A DNA stretch of 64,000 bases from Vibrio gazogenes. Its GTDB lineage: Bacteria > Pseudomonadota > Gammaproteobacteria > Enterobacterales > Vibrionaceae. The stretch is taken from NCBI RefSeq assembly GCF_023920225.1, contig NZ_CP092587.1:558001-622000 (forward strand), in the 5' to 3' direction. The notes under the pieces are model-generated. The model saw nothing but the letters and a program-made list of their open reading frames with translations. It had not been told where the DNA came from and did not search any database. The translations under genes were made by a program, and so were the position numbers. Every line of letters begins with the position of its first letter. The first letter of the stretch is position 1. Below are positions 38,081 to 47,134 of the stretch, in pieces.

Positions 38081-39103
38081 TTAGAAGTCGTAGCGTAGAC
38101 CTACAACCATATCATCTTCAGTACCATTATCACCAATTGCGCTACCGGCAAGGTCAACATCATCTTTATCAAGCATATTGATGTTGTAAGACACATAGCT
38201 GCGGAAGTTTGGCTGGAAGTAATAAGCAACTTCTAGAGCAAGATAATTAGCTACATCTTTATCTGTTTCGCCATAGTTATATGTGGCGATCAGTTTAGTT
38301 TTGTCGATGGTATAAGAAGCTGCTAGTTCATAACCGTCGTAGTTATCCTTACCAGCTGCATCGAAATCGATGTGGCTGTACAATGCTGACAGGTATAGAT
38401 CATTCAGGGTATAAGCAACTGTGGCAACGATTTGATTGTCGTCGTTTTGCGCACCGTAACCTAAACCTAAATCAACACCGATATTTGCCAGTGCATAAGT
38501 GGCAGACAGACCATAACCATCTTGATCATTATTATCAATAGTGTCAGTTGTTGCGTTCTCAATACGGTCAGCGAAACGATATTCAGCAAAAACATTCAGA
38601 TTGTCAAATGAACCCGCATATTTTAATTGGTTATCGACACGATCAAGCGCAACTAATTTTTTAACTGCGTTGTCACCGTGATATGACATGATATCAGTAA
38701 AATCAGACAGCGGAGTCAATACGCCGTCTTGTTTACCATAAGTAACGACACCGTATGTACCACCCAGGCCAGCATAAGCATAACGAGTGTCGAAATCACT
38801 ATTCTCGTCGTTTTTCAGCGTATGAACCGTTGGAGTAGTAGGATCTTGTTTGCCATCATTAGATGTAAATTGACCTTCAAAATAGCCTAATCCATACAGA
38901 TTATCGTTGATTTCTTGTTTACCTAAGAAACCCAAACGAGCACGAGATTCGTCTGATGCATCGCCATCTTTCAGAGAAAGAATGCCTTCGACACGTCCTT
39001 TCATCGTTAGGGATGTGCCGTCTTGGTTGTATAGTTCACCAGCGTTCACGCCAGTTGCCACTGCAGCACCTGCCACTGCAAGAGCGATCAGAGTTTTTTT
39101 CAT
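38081..39103 (-). CDS. ompU: General outer-membrane porin, OmpU-like
   Basis: Trimeric 16-strand beta-barrel porin of 340 residues for passive diffusion of small solutes. The signal peptide KKTLIALAVAGAAVATGVNA is cleaved before GELYNQDG. The mature protein opens with GTSLTMKGRVEGILSLKDGD, has alternating beta-strand composition and acidic loops, and ends in the aromatic VGLRYDF needed for BAM assembly. The position between dacB/tyrS and greA equals that of V. cholerae ompU. OmpU is ToxR-activated in V. cholerae; I could not confirm a ToxR site here. Confidence 0.88.
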   Translation of the reverse strand: MKKTLIALAVAGAAVATGVNAGELYNQDGTSLTMKGRVEGILSLKDGDASDESRARLGFLGKQEINDNLYGLGYFEGQFTSNDGKQDPTTPTVHTLKNDENSDFDTRYAYAGLGGTYGVVTYGKQDGVLTPLSDFTDIMSYHGDNAVKKLVALDRVDNQLKYAGSFDNLNVFAEYRFADRIENATTDTIDNNDQDGYGLSATYALANIGVDLGLGYGAQNDDNQIVATVAYTLNDLYLSALYSHIDFDAAGKDNYDGYELAASYTIDKTKLIATYNYGETDKDVANYLALEVAYYFQPNFRSYVSYNINMLDKDDVDLAGSAIGDNGTEDDMVVGLRYDF

Positions 39104-39158
39104 CTTGTTAATCCTAAAATTTACTGTCCATAAACGTTGAAGAACATAATCGGTCTAA

Positions 39159-39178
39159 CCTGTTAAGCCCTGTTAAGC
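39159..39178 (-). repeat. Tandem 10-bp direct repeat in the porin 5' leader
   Basis: CCTGTTAAGC occurs twice back to back (39159-39168 and 39169-39178), 56-75 bases ahead of the porin ATG on the minus strand, where it reads GCTTAACAGG twice. Confidence 0.6.
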
Positions 39179-39237
39179 GAGGTATCGGAGCGACTATCGT
39201 CCATCATCTGTAATGCGAATGCGCGCAACGTAGCGTA

Positions 39238-39280
39238 AATATAAAACTACGAAACATTGAACTTTTCGCCTTTTTCGTAG
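39238..39280 (-). promoter_or_regulatory. Porin promoter region with 8-bp inverted repeat
   Basis: CTACGAAA (39247-39254) and TTTCGTAG (39273-39280) form an inverted repeat with an 18-base spacer. On the minus strand a -10-like TATATT lies just downstream (39238-39243). The dyad covers the expected -35 and activator area of the porin promoter, so it may be a regulator site. Confidence 0.4.
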
Positions 39281-39620
39281 CCTAGTTGTACATGCAAAGG
39301 TGGGGATGAAGTTAGTAAAATGATATAAATCGACGCGATGAACGGTATTTTTTGAATATAAATAAATATCAAGTATTTGTTTTTAAATGATTTTTTATGC
39401 ATGTCATAAAGTTCCGTTACTTGAAAAATTTAATCTATATTTATTTTTTTTTACGACTTTTGCTTCATATTTAGAATAATGTTCTGTGGCATGGATCAAT
39501 TTTCTATATGGGTAAGTCAGTGTTCAGGTTTGGCGGTGTCAAAGATTTCTAAATTGAGGTCTTGAATTTAGATGATTTCACGACCAACTTTGTTTACACT
39601 GAGATAATCAATTTGAATGA
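39281..39620. other. AT-rich intergenic DNA upstream of greA
   Basis: About 340 bases with no gene. The stretch 39310-39480 is very A/T-rich with T runs, as in H-NS-bound or UP-element DNA. A greA promoter should lie here, but I could not choose one. Confidence 0.5.
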
Positions 39621-39658
39621 AAAACTACCTAATCCTTGGGATTGGGTAGTTTTGTTTT
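39621..39658 (+). terminator. GraL-like attenuator/terminator in the greA leader
   Basis: A 15-bp stem with one T-G pair (39621-39635 with 39639-39653), loop TTG, and a T-rich tail (TGTTTTG) lies 33-70 bases upstream of the greA ATG. In E. coli the greA leader ends in such a terminator and releases the GraL sRNAs. A second small hairpin, CCAAAG/CTTTGG, follows at 39661-39676, just before the ribosome site. Confidence 0.75.
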
Positions 39659-39690
39659 GTCCAAAGATAACTTTGGTTTCGAGGTATAAA

Positions 39691-40164
39691 ATGGAAAAAG
39701 TTCCAATGACGGTTCGTGGCGAGCAACTCCTTCGTGAAGAGCTTGACCGACTCCTGAAATTAAGGCCAAAGATTTCACAGGCGATTGCTGAAGCTCGTGA
39801 ACTGGGAGATCTGAAGGAAAATGCAGAGTATCATGCAGCCCGGGAAGAACAGGGAATCTGTGAAGCCCAAATTCGTGATATCGAATATAAACTCTCCGTA
39901 GCTCAAGTGATTGATGTGACTAAGCTTGATAATTCCGGCAAAATTATTTTTGGTTCAACGGTCACGTTGGTCGATGTGGAAACCGATGAAGAAAAAAGTT
40001 ACCAGATTGTCGGTGATGATGAAGCCGATATAAAAGCGGGACGTATTTCAGTCAGTTCTCCGATTGCCCGGGGGCTGATTGGCAAGGTTGAAGGGGATGA
40101 AGTCACCATCGTCACTCCCGGTGGTGAAAAAACTTTCGATATCGATAGCGTCGAATATAAGTAA
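39691..40164 (+). CDS. greA: Transcription elongation factor GreA
   Basis: Stimulates RNA cleavage by backtracked RNA polymerase. The 157-residue protein starts [18 protein letters not shown], with an N-terminal coiled coil (about 1-75) whose tip has the acidic [16 protein letters not shown], and a C-terminal FKBP-like domain ending [14 protein letters not shown]. The frame is open upstream to 39562, but GAGG at 39681-39684 and the family N-terminus fix the start at 39691. The open upstream frame crosses the leader terminator, so it is not coding. Confidence 0.96.
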   Translation: MEKVPMTVRGEQLLREELDRLLKLRPKISQAIAEARELGDLKENAEYHAAREEQGICEAQIRDIEYKLSVAQVIDVTKLDNSGKIIFGSTVTLVDVETDEEKSYQIVGDDEADIKAGRISVSSPIARGLIGKVEGDEVTIVTPGGEKTFDIDSVEYK

Positions 40165-40206
40165 AAACGGCAATGATGATTGATCGATATTTTGCTGCAA
40201 TGTAAT

Positions 40207-40232
40207 AAAAAAGCCGCTTCAGCGGCTTTTTT
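40207..40232. terminator. Bidirectional terminator between greA and yhbY
   Basis: A 12-bp stem (AAAAAAGCCGCT at 40207-40218 with AGCGGCTTTTTT at 40221-40232) gives U runs in both directions. Confidence 0.9.
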
Positions 40233-40528
40233 TACTTTCTGGGAATTTCAATTCTTCGCTGTTCTGAAGGACGATATAACACCAGCACTTTGCCGATGGT
40301 TTGAATTTTTTCAGCACCGGTTTCGCGAATAATTGCATCAATAATCAGCTGCTTGGTTTCCCGATCTTCTGAGACAACTTTGACTTTGATTAATTCGTGA
40401 TGATCAAGTGCAATCTCGATCTCTGCAAGCACGGCTTCTGTCAGGCCATTTGCGCCCATGAGAACGACGGGTTTCAAATGGTGGGCTAAGCCCTTTAAAT
40501 GCTGTTTTTGTTTTGTGCTTAGGTTCAT
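40232..40528 (-). CDS. yhbY: Ribosome assembly RNA-binding protein YhbY
   Basis: Single CRM-domain protein of 98 residues associated with 50S precursor particles. The GxxG loop appears in LMGANGLTEAVLAEIEIAL near 23-41. The basic start LSTKQKQHLKGLAHHLKPVV and the LVLYRPSEQ end are family-typical. It is divergent from rlmE, as in E. coli, and its stop codon overlaps the terminator shared with greA. Confidence 0.95.
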   Translation of the reverse strand: MNLSTKQKQHLKGLAHHLKPVVLMGANGLTEAVLAEIEIALDHHELIKVKVVSEDRETKQLIIDAIIRETGAEKIQTIGKVLVLYRPSEQRRIEIPRK

Positions 40529-40650
40529 GATGCAGCCAATTTAATTTACTATATTAGGGTTGAAAACAACTATTTTAGCGCCATCTATGGAAGATGACCA
40601 CATCTTCCGTCCTTTGTTTATCTGGTGAAGTGATTTGTATTGGAACAGAA

Positions 40651-41280
40651 ATGAGTAAAAATAAGCATTCTGCGAGCTCAGGCCGATGGCTGAAAGAGCA
40701 TTTTGATGATAAATATGTAAATGATGCGAAGAAGAAAGGTTATCGTTCCCGTGCTATCTTCAAACTAGAAGAGATCCAAGGGAAAGATAAACTGCTCAAA
40801 CCTGGCATGACCGTGGTTGATTTGGGCGCAGCCCCTGGTGGGTGGTCTCAATATGCCGTGAATATTGTCGGTGATTCGGGGCAGGTTATCGCGTGTGATA
40901 TTTTACCGATGGATTCGATTGCCGGCGTTGCCTTTCTTCAAGGGGACTTTCGGGAAGAGGCCATTCTAAATGCCTTACTCGATAGAATTTCTCCGAACCT
41001 TGTCGATGTCGTGATGTCTGATATGGCACCGAATATGGCTGGAAATTTATCCGTTGATCAGCCCAGAGCAATGTATTTGGTAGAATTGGCTCTCGACATG
41101 TGTCGACAAGTACTTGCTGAGAATGGTAGCTTTATCGTCAAGGTGTTTCAGGGAGAAGGCTTTGACCAATACGTGAAAGATGTCCGGTCACTGTTTAAAG
41201 TGGTAAAAATAAGAAAACCAGACTCATCGAGAGCACGCTCTCGGGAAGTCTATATTGTAGCAACTGGTTACAAAGGGTAA
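40651..41280 (+). CDS. rlmE: 23S rRNA (uridine(2552)-2'-O)-methyltransferase
   Basis: Methylates U2552 in the 50S A-loop with SAM (RlmE/FtsJ). The start at ATG 40651 (GGAA upstream) gives 209 residues beginning [18 protein letters not shown], equal to E. coli; the frame is open to 40594 but lacks a ribosome site. The SAM-binding motif [15 protein letters not shown] lies near 55-69 and DMAPNMAGN near 124-132. K38, D124, K164 and E199-type catalytic positions appear conserved. ftsH follows after 98 bases. Confidence 0.95.
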   Translation: MSKNKHSASSGRWLKEHFDDKYVNDAKKKGYRSRAIFKLEEIQGKDKLLKPGMTVVDLGAAPGGWSQYAVNIVGDSGQVIACDILPMDSIAGVAFLQGDFREEAILNALLDRISPNLVDVVMSDMAPNMAGNLSVDQPRAMYLVELALDMCRQVLAENGSFIVKVFQGEGFDQYVKDVRSLFKVVKIRKPDSSRARSREVYIVATGYKG

Positions 41281-41300
41281 CCATTTACGGGGCTCGGGCG

Positions 41301-41329
41301 TTACCGATACGGTAGCGACATACTATAAT
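41301..41329 (+). promoter_or_regulatory. Candidate promoter for ftsH with overlapping inverted repeat
   Basis: TTACCG (41301-41306), 17 bases, then TATAAT (41324-41329), about 50 bases ahead of the ftsH TTG. A small dyad TACCG-ATA-CGGTA (41302-41314) covers the -35 element. Confidence 0.6.
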
Positions 41330-41378
41330 CTGTAGTACCCTACCTTTAATTACAACTAGTTATCGCGAGGCTTACACC

Positions 41379-43340
41379 TTGAGTGACATGGCAAAAAATT
41401 TAATATTATGGCTGGTTATCGCCGTTGTCTTAATGTCCGTATTTCAGAGCTTTGGCCCTGGAGATAATAGTGGCAGGGCGGTTGACTACACCACTTTCGT
41501 AAAAGAAGTAGGGCAGGGTCAAATTCAGGAAGCTCAATTCAAAGATAGTGAGATTACTTTTACCCGCCGAGGCAGTAGTACTCATTATGTCACGTACATG
41601 CCAGTGTACGATCAGAAGCTACTCGATGATCTGATTAATCAGAATGTAAAAGTTCAAGGGACACCTCCTGAAGAACAAAGCTTACTGGGGACAATTTTCA
41701 TCTCTTGGTTCCCGATGATTCTCTTGATCGGTGTCTGGATCTTCTTTATGCGACAGATGCAGGGCGGTGGTGGTAAAGGTGCCATGTCGTTCGGCAAGAG
41801 CAAAGCCCGCATGATGACGGAAGAGCAGATTAAAACAACGTTCGGTGACGTTGCTGGTTGTGATGAAGCGAAAGAAGATGTGAAAGAGCTTGTCGATTAC
41901 CTGCGTGATCCGAGCCGTTTCCAAAAACTTGGCGGAAAAATTCCAACCGGCGTTTTAATGGTTGGTCCTCCGGGTACCGGGAAAACGTTGCTGGCGAAGG
42001 CGATTGCCGGCGAAGCGAAAGTTCCTTTCTTTACCATTTCAGGTTCTGATTTTGTTGAAATGTTCGTTGGGGTCGGTGCTTCTCGGGTCAGAGATATGTT
42101 TGAGCAAGCCAAAAAGGCTTCTCCTTGTATTATATTCATCGATGAAATTGATGCTGTCGGGCGTCAGCGCGGCGCAGGTGTCGGTGGTGGACACGATGAA
42201 CGTGAACAGACATTGAACCAGATGTTGGTTGAAATGGATGGTTTTGAAGGGCACGAAGGCATCATTGTTATCGCTGCAACCAACCGTCCGGATGTATTGG
42301 ACCCAGCGTTGTTACGTCCCGGTCGTTTCGACCGTCAGGTTGTGGTTGGACTGCCGGATATCCGTGGGCGTGAACAAATCCTGAAAGTTCACATGCGTAA
42401 AGTGCCTATTTCTAATGATGTCAATGCTTCACTGATTGCTCGTGGTACACCAGGATTCTCAGGCGCGGACTTGGCCAACTTGGTCAATGAAGCCGCACTG
42501 TTTGCGGCGCGTGGGAATAAACGCAATGTCTCGATGGTTGAGTTTGAACTGGCGAAAGACAAAATTATGATGGGTGCTGAGCGGCGTTCCATGGTGATGT
42601 CAGAGGAAATCAAAGCATCAACAGCATATCATGAAGCTGGACACGCGATTGTCGGACGTTTGGTCCCAGAGCATGACCCGGTGTATAAAGTATCGATTAT
42701 TCCGCGTGGTCGGGCTCTAGGTGTCACGATGTACTTACCGGAGCAAGATCGCATCAGTATGTCTCGGCAACATCTGGAATCGATGATTTCCAGCCTTTAT
42801 GGTGGACGTTTGGCTGAAGAACTGATTTATGGTGTGGATAAAGTATCAACTGGTGCGTCGAACGATATTGAGCGCGCGACTGATATTGCACGTAAAATGG
42901 TGACTCAGTGGGGATTCTCGGAAAAATTAGGTCCGTTGTTATATACCGAAGAAGAGGGTGAAGTCTTTCTTGGTCGGAGTGTGACAAAAACGAAGCACAT
43001 GTCTGATGATACGGCAAAGCTGATCGATGACGAGATTCGGAAGATTATTGACCGAAACTACGAGAGAGCGAAAAAAATCCTGTTGGATAATATGGATATC
43101 ATGCATTCGATGAAAGATGCTTTGATGAAGTATGAAACAATCGATGCAGGCCAGATCGATGATTTGATGGAGCGAAAATCTGAAATTAGAGACCCAGCCG
43201 GATGGGTTGAACAGGATTTAAACGCTCAGGAAAAAAAGAAGTCTACTGAACCGAAAAATGATACGACACCTGATGACCCTCAAAATGAGGAACAACAGGA
43301 CAAATCAGATAGTGATGATCAAAGTGGACGAACTGAGTAA
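41379..43340 (+). CDS. ftsH: ATP-dependent zinc metalloprotease FtsH
   Basis: Membrane-anchored hexameric AAA+ protease that degrades LpxC, sigma32 and unassembled membrane proteins. The 653-residue product has two N-terminal transmembrane helices (about 5-25 and 103-125) with a periplasmic domain between, Walker A GPPGTGKT near 195-202, Walker [18 protein letters not shown], and the zinc site HEAGH near 417 with a later Asp ligand. Start is TTG at 41379 (GCGAGG at 41365-41370); ATG 41388 would give the common MAKNLILW start. The C-terminal tail is acidic and Gln/Asp rich. It lies between rlmE and folP as in E. coli. Confidence 0.96.
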   Translation: MSDMAKNLILWLVIAVVLMSVFQSFGPGDNSGRAVDYTTFVKEVGQGQIQEAQFKDSEITFTRRGSSTHYVTYMPVYDQKLLDDLINQNVKVQGTPPEEQSLLGTIFISWFPMILLIGVWIFFMRQMQGGGGKGAMSFGKSKARMMTEEQIKTTFGDVAGCDEAKEDVKELVDYLRDPSRFQKLGGKIPTGVLMVGPPGTGKTLLAKAIAGEAKVPFFTISGSDFVEMFVGVGASRVRDMFEQAKKASPCIIFIDEIDAVGRQRGAGVGGGHDEREQTLNQMLVEMDGFEGHEGIIVIAATNRPDVLDPALLRPGRFDRQVVVGLPDIRGREQILKVHMRKVPISNDVNASLIARGTPGFSGADLANLVNEAALFAARGNKRNVSMVEFELAKDKIMMGAERRSMVMSEEIKASTAYHEAGHAIVGRLVPEHDPVYKVSIIPRGRALGVTMYLPEQDRISMSRQHLESMISSLYGGRLAEELIYGVDKVSTGASNDIERATDIARKMVTQWGFSEKLGPLLYTEEEGEVFLGRSVTKTKHMSDDTAKLIDDEIRKIIDRNYERAKKILLDNMDIMHSMKDALMKYETIDAGQIDDLMERKSEIRDPAGWVEQDLNAQEKKKSTEPKNDTTPDDPQNEEQQDKSDSDDQSGRTE

Positions 43341-43358
43341 ATCGTTTTGTTGCTGAAA

Positions 43359-43385
43359 AAAAGCCCCGGTATTGTCGGGGCTTTT
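43359..43385 (+). terminator. Terminator between ftsH and folP
   Basis: A 10-bp stem (AAAAGCCCCG at 43359-43368 with CGGGGCTTTT at 43376-43385) and a seven-base loop. folP begins 17 bases later, so it probably lowers read-through from ftsH. Confidence 0.75.
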
Positions 43386-43402
43386 GCTATTATGGGAGTA
43401 TT

Positions 43403-44236
43403 ATGGATATTCGGACATCCAATAAAACCTTAAGTTTAAGTGAGCCTCAGGTGATGGGGATTTTGAATACGACGCCTGATTCTTTTTCTGATGGCGGGCG
43501 GTTTGTCTCTCTGAAGCAAGCACTAGCTCATGCAGACTCGATGATTCAGGCTGGTGCGACGATTATTGATGTCGGGGGGGAATCAACTCGTCCCGGTGCT
43601 GCTGAAGTGACCGTTGAAGAAGAATTAAACCGAGTGATTCCTGTTGTCCGTGCTATTCGAGAAAAGTACCCGGACATATGGATTTCTGTTGATACAAGTA
43701 AAGCTGAAGTCATGCAGCAGAGCATTGATGCCGGTGCAGATCTGATTAATGATATTCGTTCACTTCAGGAGCCGGGCGCATTAGCTGTTGTCGCGAAAGC
43801 GGATATTCCTGTTTGTTTAATGCATATGCAAGGGCAGCCCGGAACTATGCAGGAACGTCCTGAATATCGTGATGTTATTCAGGAAGTCTACACGTTTTTG
43901 AAGGACAGAATTGCCGTATGCGAGGAAGCTGGTATACGACGAGAAAATATTATTCTTGATCCTGGCTTTGGATTTGGTAAAACCCTTGCGCATAATTACC
44001 ATTTATTAGCCAATCTAAACACCTTTCATCAGTTTGGTCTGCCGCTGTTGATTGGTCTGTCCAGAAAATCGATGTTGCATAAATTTCTGGGCAAACACCC
44101 CGCTGATTGCATGGTCGCAAGTGTGGTTTGTGCCGCGGTTGCTGCAATGCAAGGCGCACAGATCTTTCGGGTTCATGATGTTGATGAAACCGTTGAAGCG
44201 ATGAAAATAATCAGTATGATTCAAGCCAATCAATGA
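43403..44236 (+). CDS. folP: Dihydropteroate synthase
   Basis: Condenses 6-hydroxymethyl-dihydropterin pyrophosphate (FolK product) with p-aminobenzoate; it is the sulfonamide target. The 277-residue TIM barrel shows both family signatures: [15 protein letters not shown] near 18-32 and [11 protein letters not shown] near 56-66. [10 protein letters not shown] near 191-200 is also conserved. glmM follows after 19 bases, the conserved folP-glmM pair. Confidence 0.96.
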   Translation: MDIRTSNKTLSLSEPQVMGILNTTPDSFSDGGRFVSLKQALAHADSMIQAGATIIDVGGESTRPGAAEVTVEEELNRVIPVVRAIREKYPDIWISVDTSKAEVMQQSIDAGADLINDIRSLQEPGALAVVAKADIPVCLMHMQGQPGTMQERPEYRDVIQEVYTFLKDRIAVCEEAGIRRENIILDPGFGFGKTLAHNYHLLANLNTFHQFGLPLLIGLSRKSMLHKFLGKHPADCMVASVVCAAVAAMQGAQIFRVHDVDETVEAMKIISMIQANQ

Positions 44237-44255
44237 TAAGAAAATAGGAATATCG

Positions 44256-45596
44256 ATGTCGAATCACAGGCGTTATTTTGGTACCGACGGCGTCCGAGGA
44301 AAGGTCGGACAATTCCCTATCACTCCTGATTTTGTGATGAAGCTTGGATGGGCTGCCGGTCGGGTTCTATCGAAACAGGGAACCCGTAAAGTGATTATCG
44401 GAAAGGATACTCGCATCTCCGGCTATATGTTGGAGTCAGCTCTGGAAGCTGGTTTAGCTGCGGCCGGGCTCGAAGCAACGTTAACTGGCCCGATGCCCAC
44501 ACCGGCAGTTGCCTATCTGACACAAACCTTTCGTGCTGAAGCCGGAATCGTGATTTCTGCATCTCATAATCCATATGATGATAACGGCATTAAATTTTTT
44601 TCCTCTGAGGGAACAAAGCTGCCTGATGAGGTGGAGCTCGAAATTGAACAAGAGCTGGATAAGGTGATTGAGTGTGTTCCTTCAGCTGAATTAGGTAAAG
44701 CGTCACGTCTAACTGATGCTGCCGGGCGTTATATCGAGTTTTGCAAGAGTACTTTCCCATCCAGTCTAAGCTTGGCTGGATTAAAAATTGTTGTCGATTG
44801 TGCTCATGGCGCAACTTATCATATTGCACCAAGTGTTTTCAGAGAGTTGGGTGCAGATGTCATTGCTATTGGCGTGAATCCAAATGGTTTAAACATCAAT
44901 GAACAGGTCGGTGCGACCGATATTCGCGCGCTCCAGCATAAAGTACTGGAAGAAAAAGCAGATATCGGATTGGCATTTGATGGCGACGGTGATCGTATTA
45001 TCATGGTTGACGCATTGGGACGCAAAGTCGATGGCGACCAAATTGCCTATATCATTGCTCGTTACCTACTGCGCAAAGGAGAGCTGAAAGGTGGTGTTGT
45101 CGGGACGTTGATGACGAACCTCGGTATGGAGGTTGCGTTGAAACAACTGGGAATCCCCTTTGCCCGGGCTGCTGTCGGTGACCGGTATGTTATGGAAAAA
45201 CTGTTGGAGAAAAACTGGAAAATCGGGGCAGAGAACTCAGGACATGTGATCTTATTGGATAAGATGACAACCGGAGATGCAATTGTAGCTGCGCTACAGG
45301 TTTTGACCGCTGTTGTGGATAGTGAGATGTCACTGAGTGAATTATCCAACGGTATGAAGCTTTTCCCTCAGGTACTGGAAAATGTCCGTTTCAGTGGCGA
45401 TTCCAATCCACTCGATGCTGAGGCAGTGAAACAATGTGTTGAGGCAGTTGAAGCTGAACTAGGCGATAAAGGTCGGGTGCTGTTGAGAAAATCAGGCACT
45501 GAACCGTTACTTCGCGTGATGGTTGAGGGTGAAGATGAAGCACTCGTTCGGGAATCTGCATTGAAGATTGCTGACGTCGTGAAGTCAAATTGTTGA
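44256..45596 (+). CDS. glmM: Phosphoglucosamine mutase
   Basis: Converts glucosamine-6-P to glucosamine-1-P for UDP-GlcNAc synthesis. The 446-residue protein has the phosphoserine motif [19 protein letters not shown] near 95-113 (catalytic Ser), the metal loop FDGDGDRI near 241-248, the sugar-binding ENSGH near 326-330 and the phosphate-binding [12 protein letters not shown] near 410-421. The N-terminus [12 protein letters not shown] is diagnostic. It is co-transcribed with folP. Confidence 0.97.
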   Translation: MSNHRRYFGTDGVRGKVGQFPITPDFVMKLGWAAGRVLSKQGTRKVIIGKDTRISGYMLESALEAGLAAAGLEATLTGPMPTPAVAYLTQTFRAEAGIVISASHNPYDDNGIKFFSSEGTKLPDEVELEIEQELDKVIECVPSAELGKASRLTDAAGRYIEFCKSTFPSSLSLAGLKIVVDCAHGATYHIAPSVFRELGADVIAIGVNPNGLNINEQVGATDIRALQHKVLEEKADIGLAFDGDGDRIIMVDALGRKVDGDQIAYIIARYLLRKGELKGGVVGTLMTNLGMEVALKQLGIPFARAAVGDRYVMEKLLEKNWKIGAENSGHVILLDKMTTGDAIVAALQVLTAVVDSEMSLSELSNGMKLFPQVLENVRFSGDSNPLDAEAVKQCVEAVEAELGDKGRVLLRKSGTEPLLRVMVEGEDEALVRESALKIADVVKSNC

Positions 45597-45605
45597 ATGA
45601 TCGAA

Positions 45606-45630
45606 AGGAACCGTTAAAATGACGGTTCCT
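45606..45630 (+). terminator. Hairpin downstream of glmM
   Basis: A 9-bp stem (AGGAACCGT at 45606-45614 with ACGGTTCCT at 45622-45630) lies nine bases after glmM. There is no immediate T tract, so it is a weak terminator or RNA-end protector. Confidence 0.4.
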
Positions 45631-45727
45631 GCCATCTGAATTTCTCCTTTCTGAATGATGAAAATACTGCAGTTGTCCCTTTTTTAACCGCTTAACCATG
45701 AATTTGAAAAAAAAGTAATTTATCCTC

Positions 45728-45756
45728 TTGCCAGTTTTCAATCCTTTCGTTAGTAT
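45728..45756 (+). promoter_or_regulatory. Promoter of secG-leuU
   Basis: TTGCCA (45728-45733), 17 bases, then TAGTAT (45751-45756), about 95 bases ahead of secG. Confidence 0.55.
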
Positions 45757-45851
45757 TGCCCCCACTTCCGATACGGAGGTCGCTAGCCTAGTTCAAGTCG
45801 ATAGATAAGAACGGCGCTGGCTCAACAATTTGGAACATAGGTGGATATGTT

Positions 45852-46193
45852 ATGTTTACAGTTCTACTTGTGATTTACCTGTTGGCAGCGGTTGCTATCA
45901 TCGGATTGGTGTTGATTCAACAAGGTAAAGGCGCAGATATGGGAGCCTCATTTGGGGCCGGTGCTTCAAATACAGTATTTGGTGCCGGTGGCTCTGGAAA
46001 TTTCTTGACCCGAATGACTGCAATTTTTGCAATTGTATTCTTAATCGTTAGTCTGGTTTTAGGGAATTTATCAACACATAAAGCGAAGTCGCAATGGGTT
46101 GATCCCGCTCAGGATAAAGTAGTTCAAGAGCAAACAAAGACTGATGACGGTGTTCCTGCTGACGACTCAAACGGCAGTGAAATACCACAGTAA
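45852..46193 (+). CDS. secG: Preprotein translocase subunit SecG
   Basis: Small inner-membrane subunit of the SecYEG translocon, 113 residues. Two hydrophobic helices are visible: VLLVIYLLAAVAIIGLVLIQ near 3-23 and FLTRMTAIFAIVFLIVSLVLG near 54-74, linked by GKGADMGASFGAGASNTVFGAGGSGNF, the family signature. The C-terminal tail is hydrophilic. tRNA-Leu starts only ten bases after its stop, so the two share a transcript, as in E. coli. Confidence 0.95.
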   Translation: MFTVLLVIYLLAAVAIIGLVLIQQGKGADMGASFGAGASNTVFGAGGSGNFLTRMTAIFAIVFLIVSLVLGNLSTHKAKSQWVDPAQDKVVQEQTKTDDGVPADDSNGSEIPQ

Positions 46194-46203
46194 GAAGAAT
46201 TTA

Positions 46204-46287
46204 GCCGAGATGGTGAAATTGGTAGACACACTAGCATGAGGTGCTAGCGCCTATGGTGTGAGGGTTCGAGTCCCTCTCTCGGCACCA
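46204..46287 (+). tRNA. leuU: tRNA-Leu (GAG)
   Basis: Full class II cloverleaf of 84 bases with a long variable arm. The acceptor stem is GCCGAGA/TCTCGGC, the T-loop GGTTCGAGTCC, and CCA is encoded. The anticodon loop ATGAGGT within the stem CTAGC/GCTAG gives GAG. It follows secG, the conserved secG-leuU order. Confidence 0.95.
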
Positions 46288-46302
46288 TTATTCTTTACAA
46301 AC

Positions 46303-46330
46303 TTGTAAATGAAGATTGAGAGCGTATAAT
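46303..46330 (+). promoter_or_regulatory. Promoter of metY (rimP-nusA-infB operon)
   Basis: TTGTAA (46303-46308), 16 bases, then a perfect TATAAT (46325-46330) followed by a GC-containing discriminator. The metY tRNA begins 16 bases further on, as expected for a stringently controlled tRNA promoter. Confidence 0.75.
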
Positions 46331-46345
46331 GCTCAGCAAGTCGGA

Positions 46346-46422
<77 letters not shown>

Positions 46423-46449
46423 ATTCTTGAATTGGTTGTTGCAGGTTTG

Positions 46450-46496
46450 ATAGTGAGAAGGTTTATCTCACTATATGTTAAGACACTGTCTTAACA
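46450..46496 (+). other. Two tandem RNA hairpins downstream of metY
   Basis: ATAGTGAGA/TCTCACTAT (46450-46458 with 46466-46474) and TGTTAAGAC/GTCTTAACA (46476-46484 with 46488-46496) are perfect 9-bp stems one base apart. Neither has a T tract. They may set the processing or stability of the tRNA precursor or the operon leader, perhaps as RNase III targets. Confidence 0.6.
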
Positions 46497-46515
46497 TTCA
46501 GGGTCCAGCATAGAT

Positions 46516-46540
46516 AAAAACCCCGACTATCGGGGTTTTT
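46516..46540 (+). terminator. Terminator after metY
   Basis: A 10-bp stem (AAAAACCCCG at 46516-46525 with CGGGGTTTTT at 46531-46540). It should be partial, because rimP-nusA-infB depend on read-through from metY in related bacteria. Confidence 0.85.
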
Positions 46541-46619
46541 TATTATCTGATTCTTGTGTATGAGCAGCAATCACTGTTCATATATCGAAGATTTGGTCTG
46601 TTTGCTTGGAATTGAAATT

Positions 46620-46639
46620 GGGCTCATAGCCCTTTTTTT
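46620..46639 (+). terminator. Attenuator-like hairpin just before rimP
   Basis: GGGCT-CAT-AGCCC (46620-46632) is followed by seven T residues, 25 bases before the rimP start. The short stem suggests attenuation. NusA autoregulates this operon through its leader in E. coli. Confidence 0.5.
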
Positions 46640-46657
46640 GTTTCTGGAGTCGTTTAA

Positions 46658-47113
46658 ATGACAGGGTTAGAAAAACAACTTTCTGAATTACTTGAAGCAC
46701 CTGTTGTTGCTGCAGGTTATGAATTAGTCGGATTAGAATTTGTTCGTGCCGGAGCACATTCGACACTACGAATTTATATTGATCACGACAACGGTATTAC
46801 TGTGGATGACTGTGCTGAGGTTAGTCGTCAGGTCAGTGCTGTGCTTGATGTAGAAGATCCTATTTCTGTGGCCTATAACCTTGAAGTTTCTTCACCTGGC
46901 ATGGACAGACCTTTATTTAAATCTGAACACTATGAACAATTTATTGGTCACGAGGTCAATATTGTTTTGAAAATGGCTGTTGGAAACCGCCGCAAATGGA
47001 AAGGTATCATCCAATCGGTTGATGGTGAAACCATTGTGGTTACTGTTGATGGGCAAGAAGAACCATTCGCGCTCAGCAATATTTCAAAAGCTAATCTGAT
47101 CCCTAAATTTTAA
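46658..47113 (+). CDS. rimP: Ribosome maturation factor RimP
   Basis: 30S maturation factor of 151 residues (formerly YhbC/P15a), needed for late 30S assembly. The N-terminal domain contains [23 protein letters not shown] and [18 protein letters not shown], and the C-terminal SH3-like domain [16 protein letters not shown] followed by [20 protein letters not shown]. It is the first protein gene of the rimP-nusA-infB-rbfA-truB operon. Confidence 0.96.
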   Translation: MTGLEKQLSELLEAPVVAAGYELVGLEFVRAGAHSTLRIYIDHDNGITVDDCAEVSRQVSAVLDVEDPISVAYNLEVSSPGMDRPLFKSEHYEQFIGHEVNIVLKMAVGNRRKWKGIIQSVDGETIVVTVDGQEEPFALSNISKANLIPKF

Positions 47114-47134
47114 GTCTTAAAGAGGCTGGAAATA

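Noticed and set aside
39562..39690. N-terminal extension of greA by 43 codons
   Set aside because: It would translate through the leader terminator, and the family start and ribosome site are at 39691.
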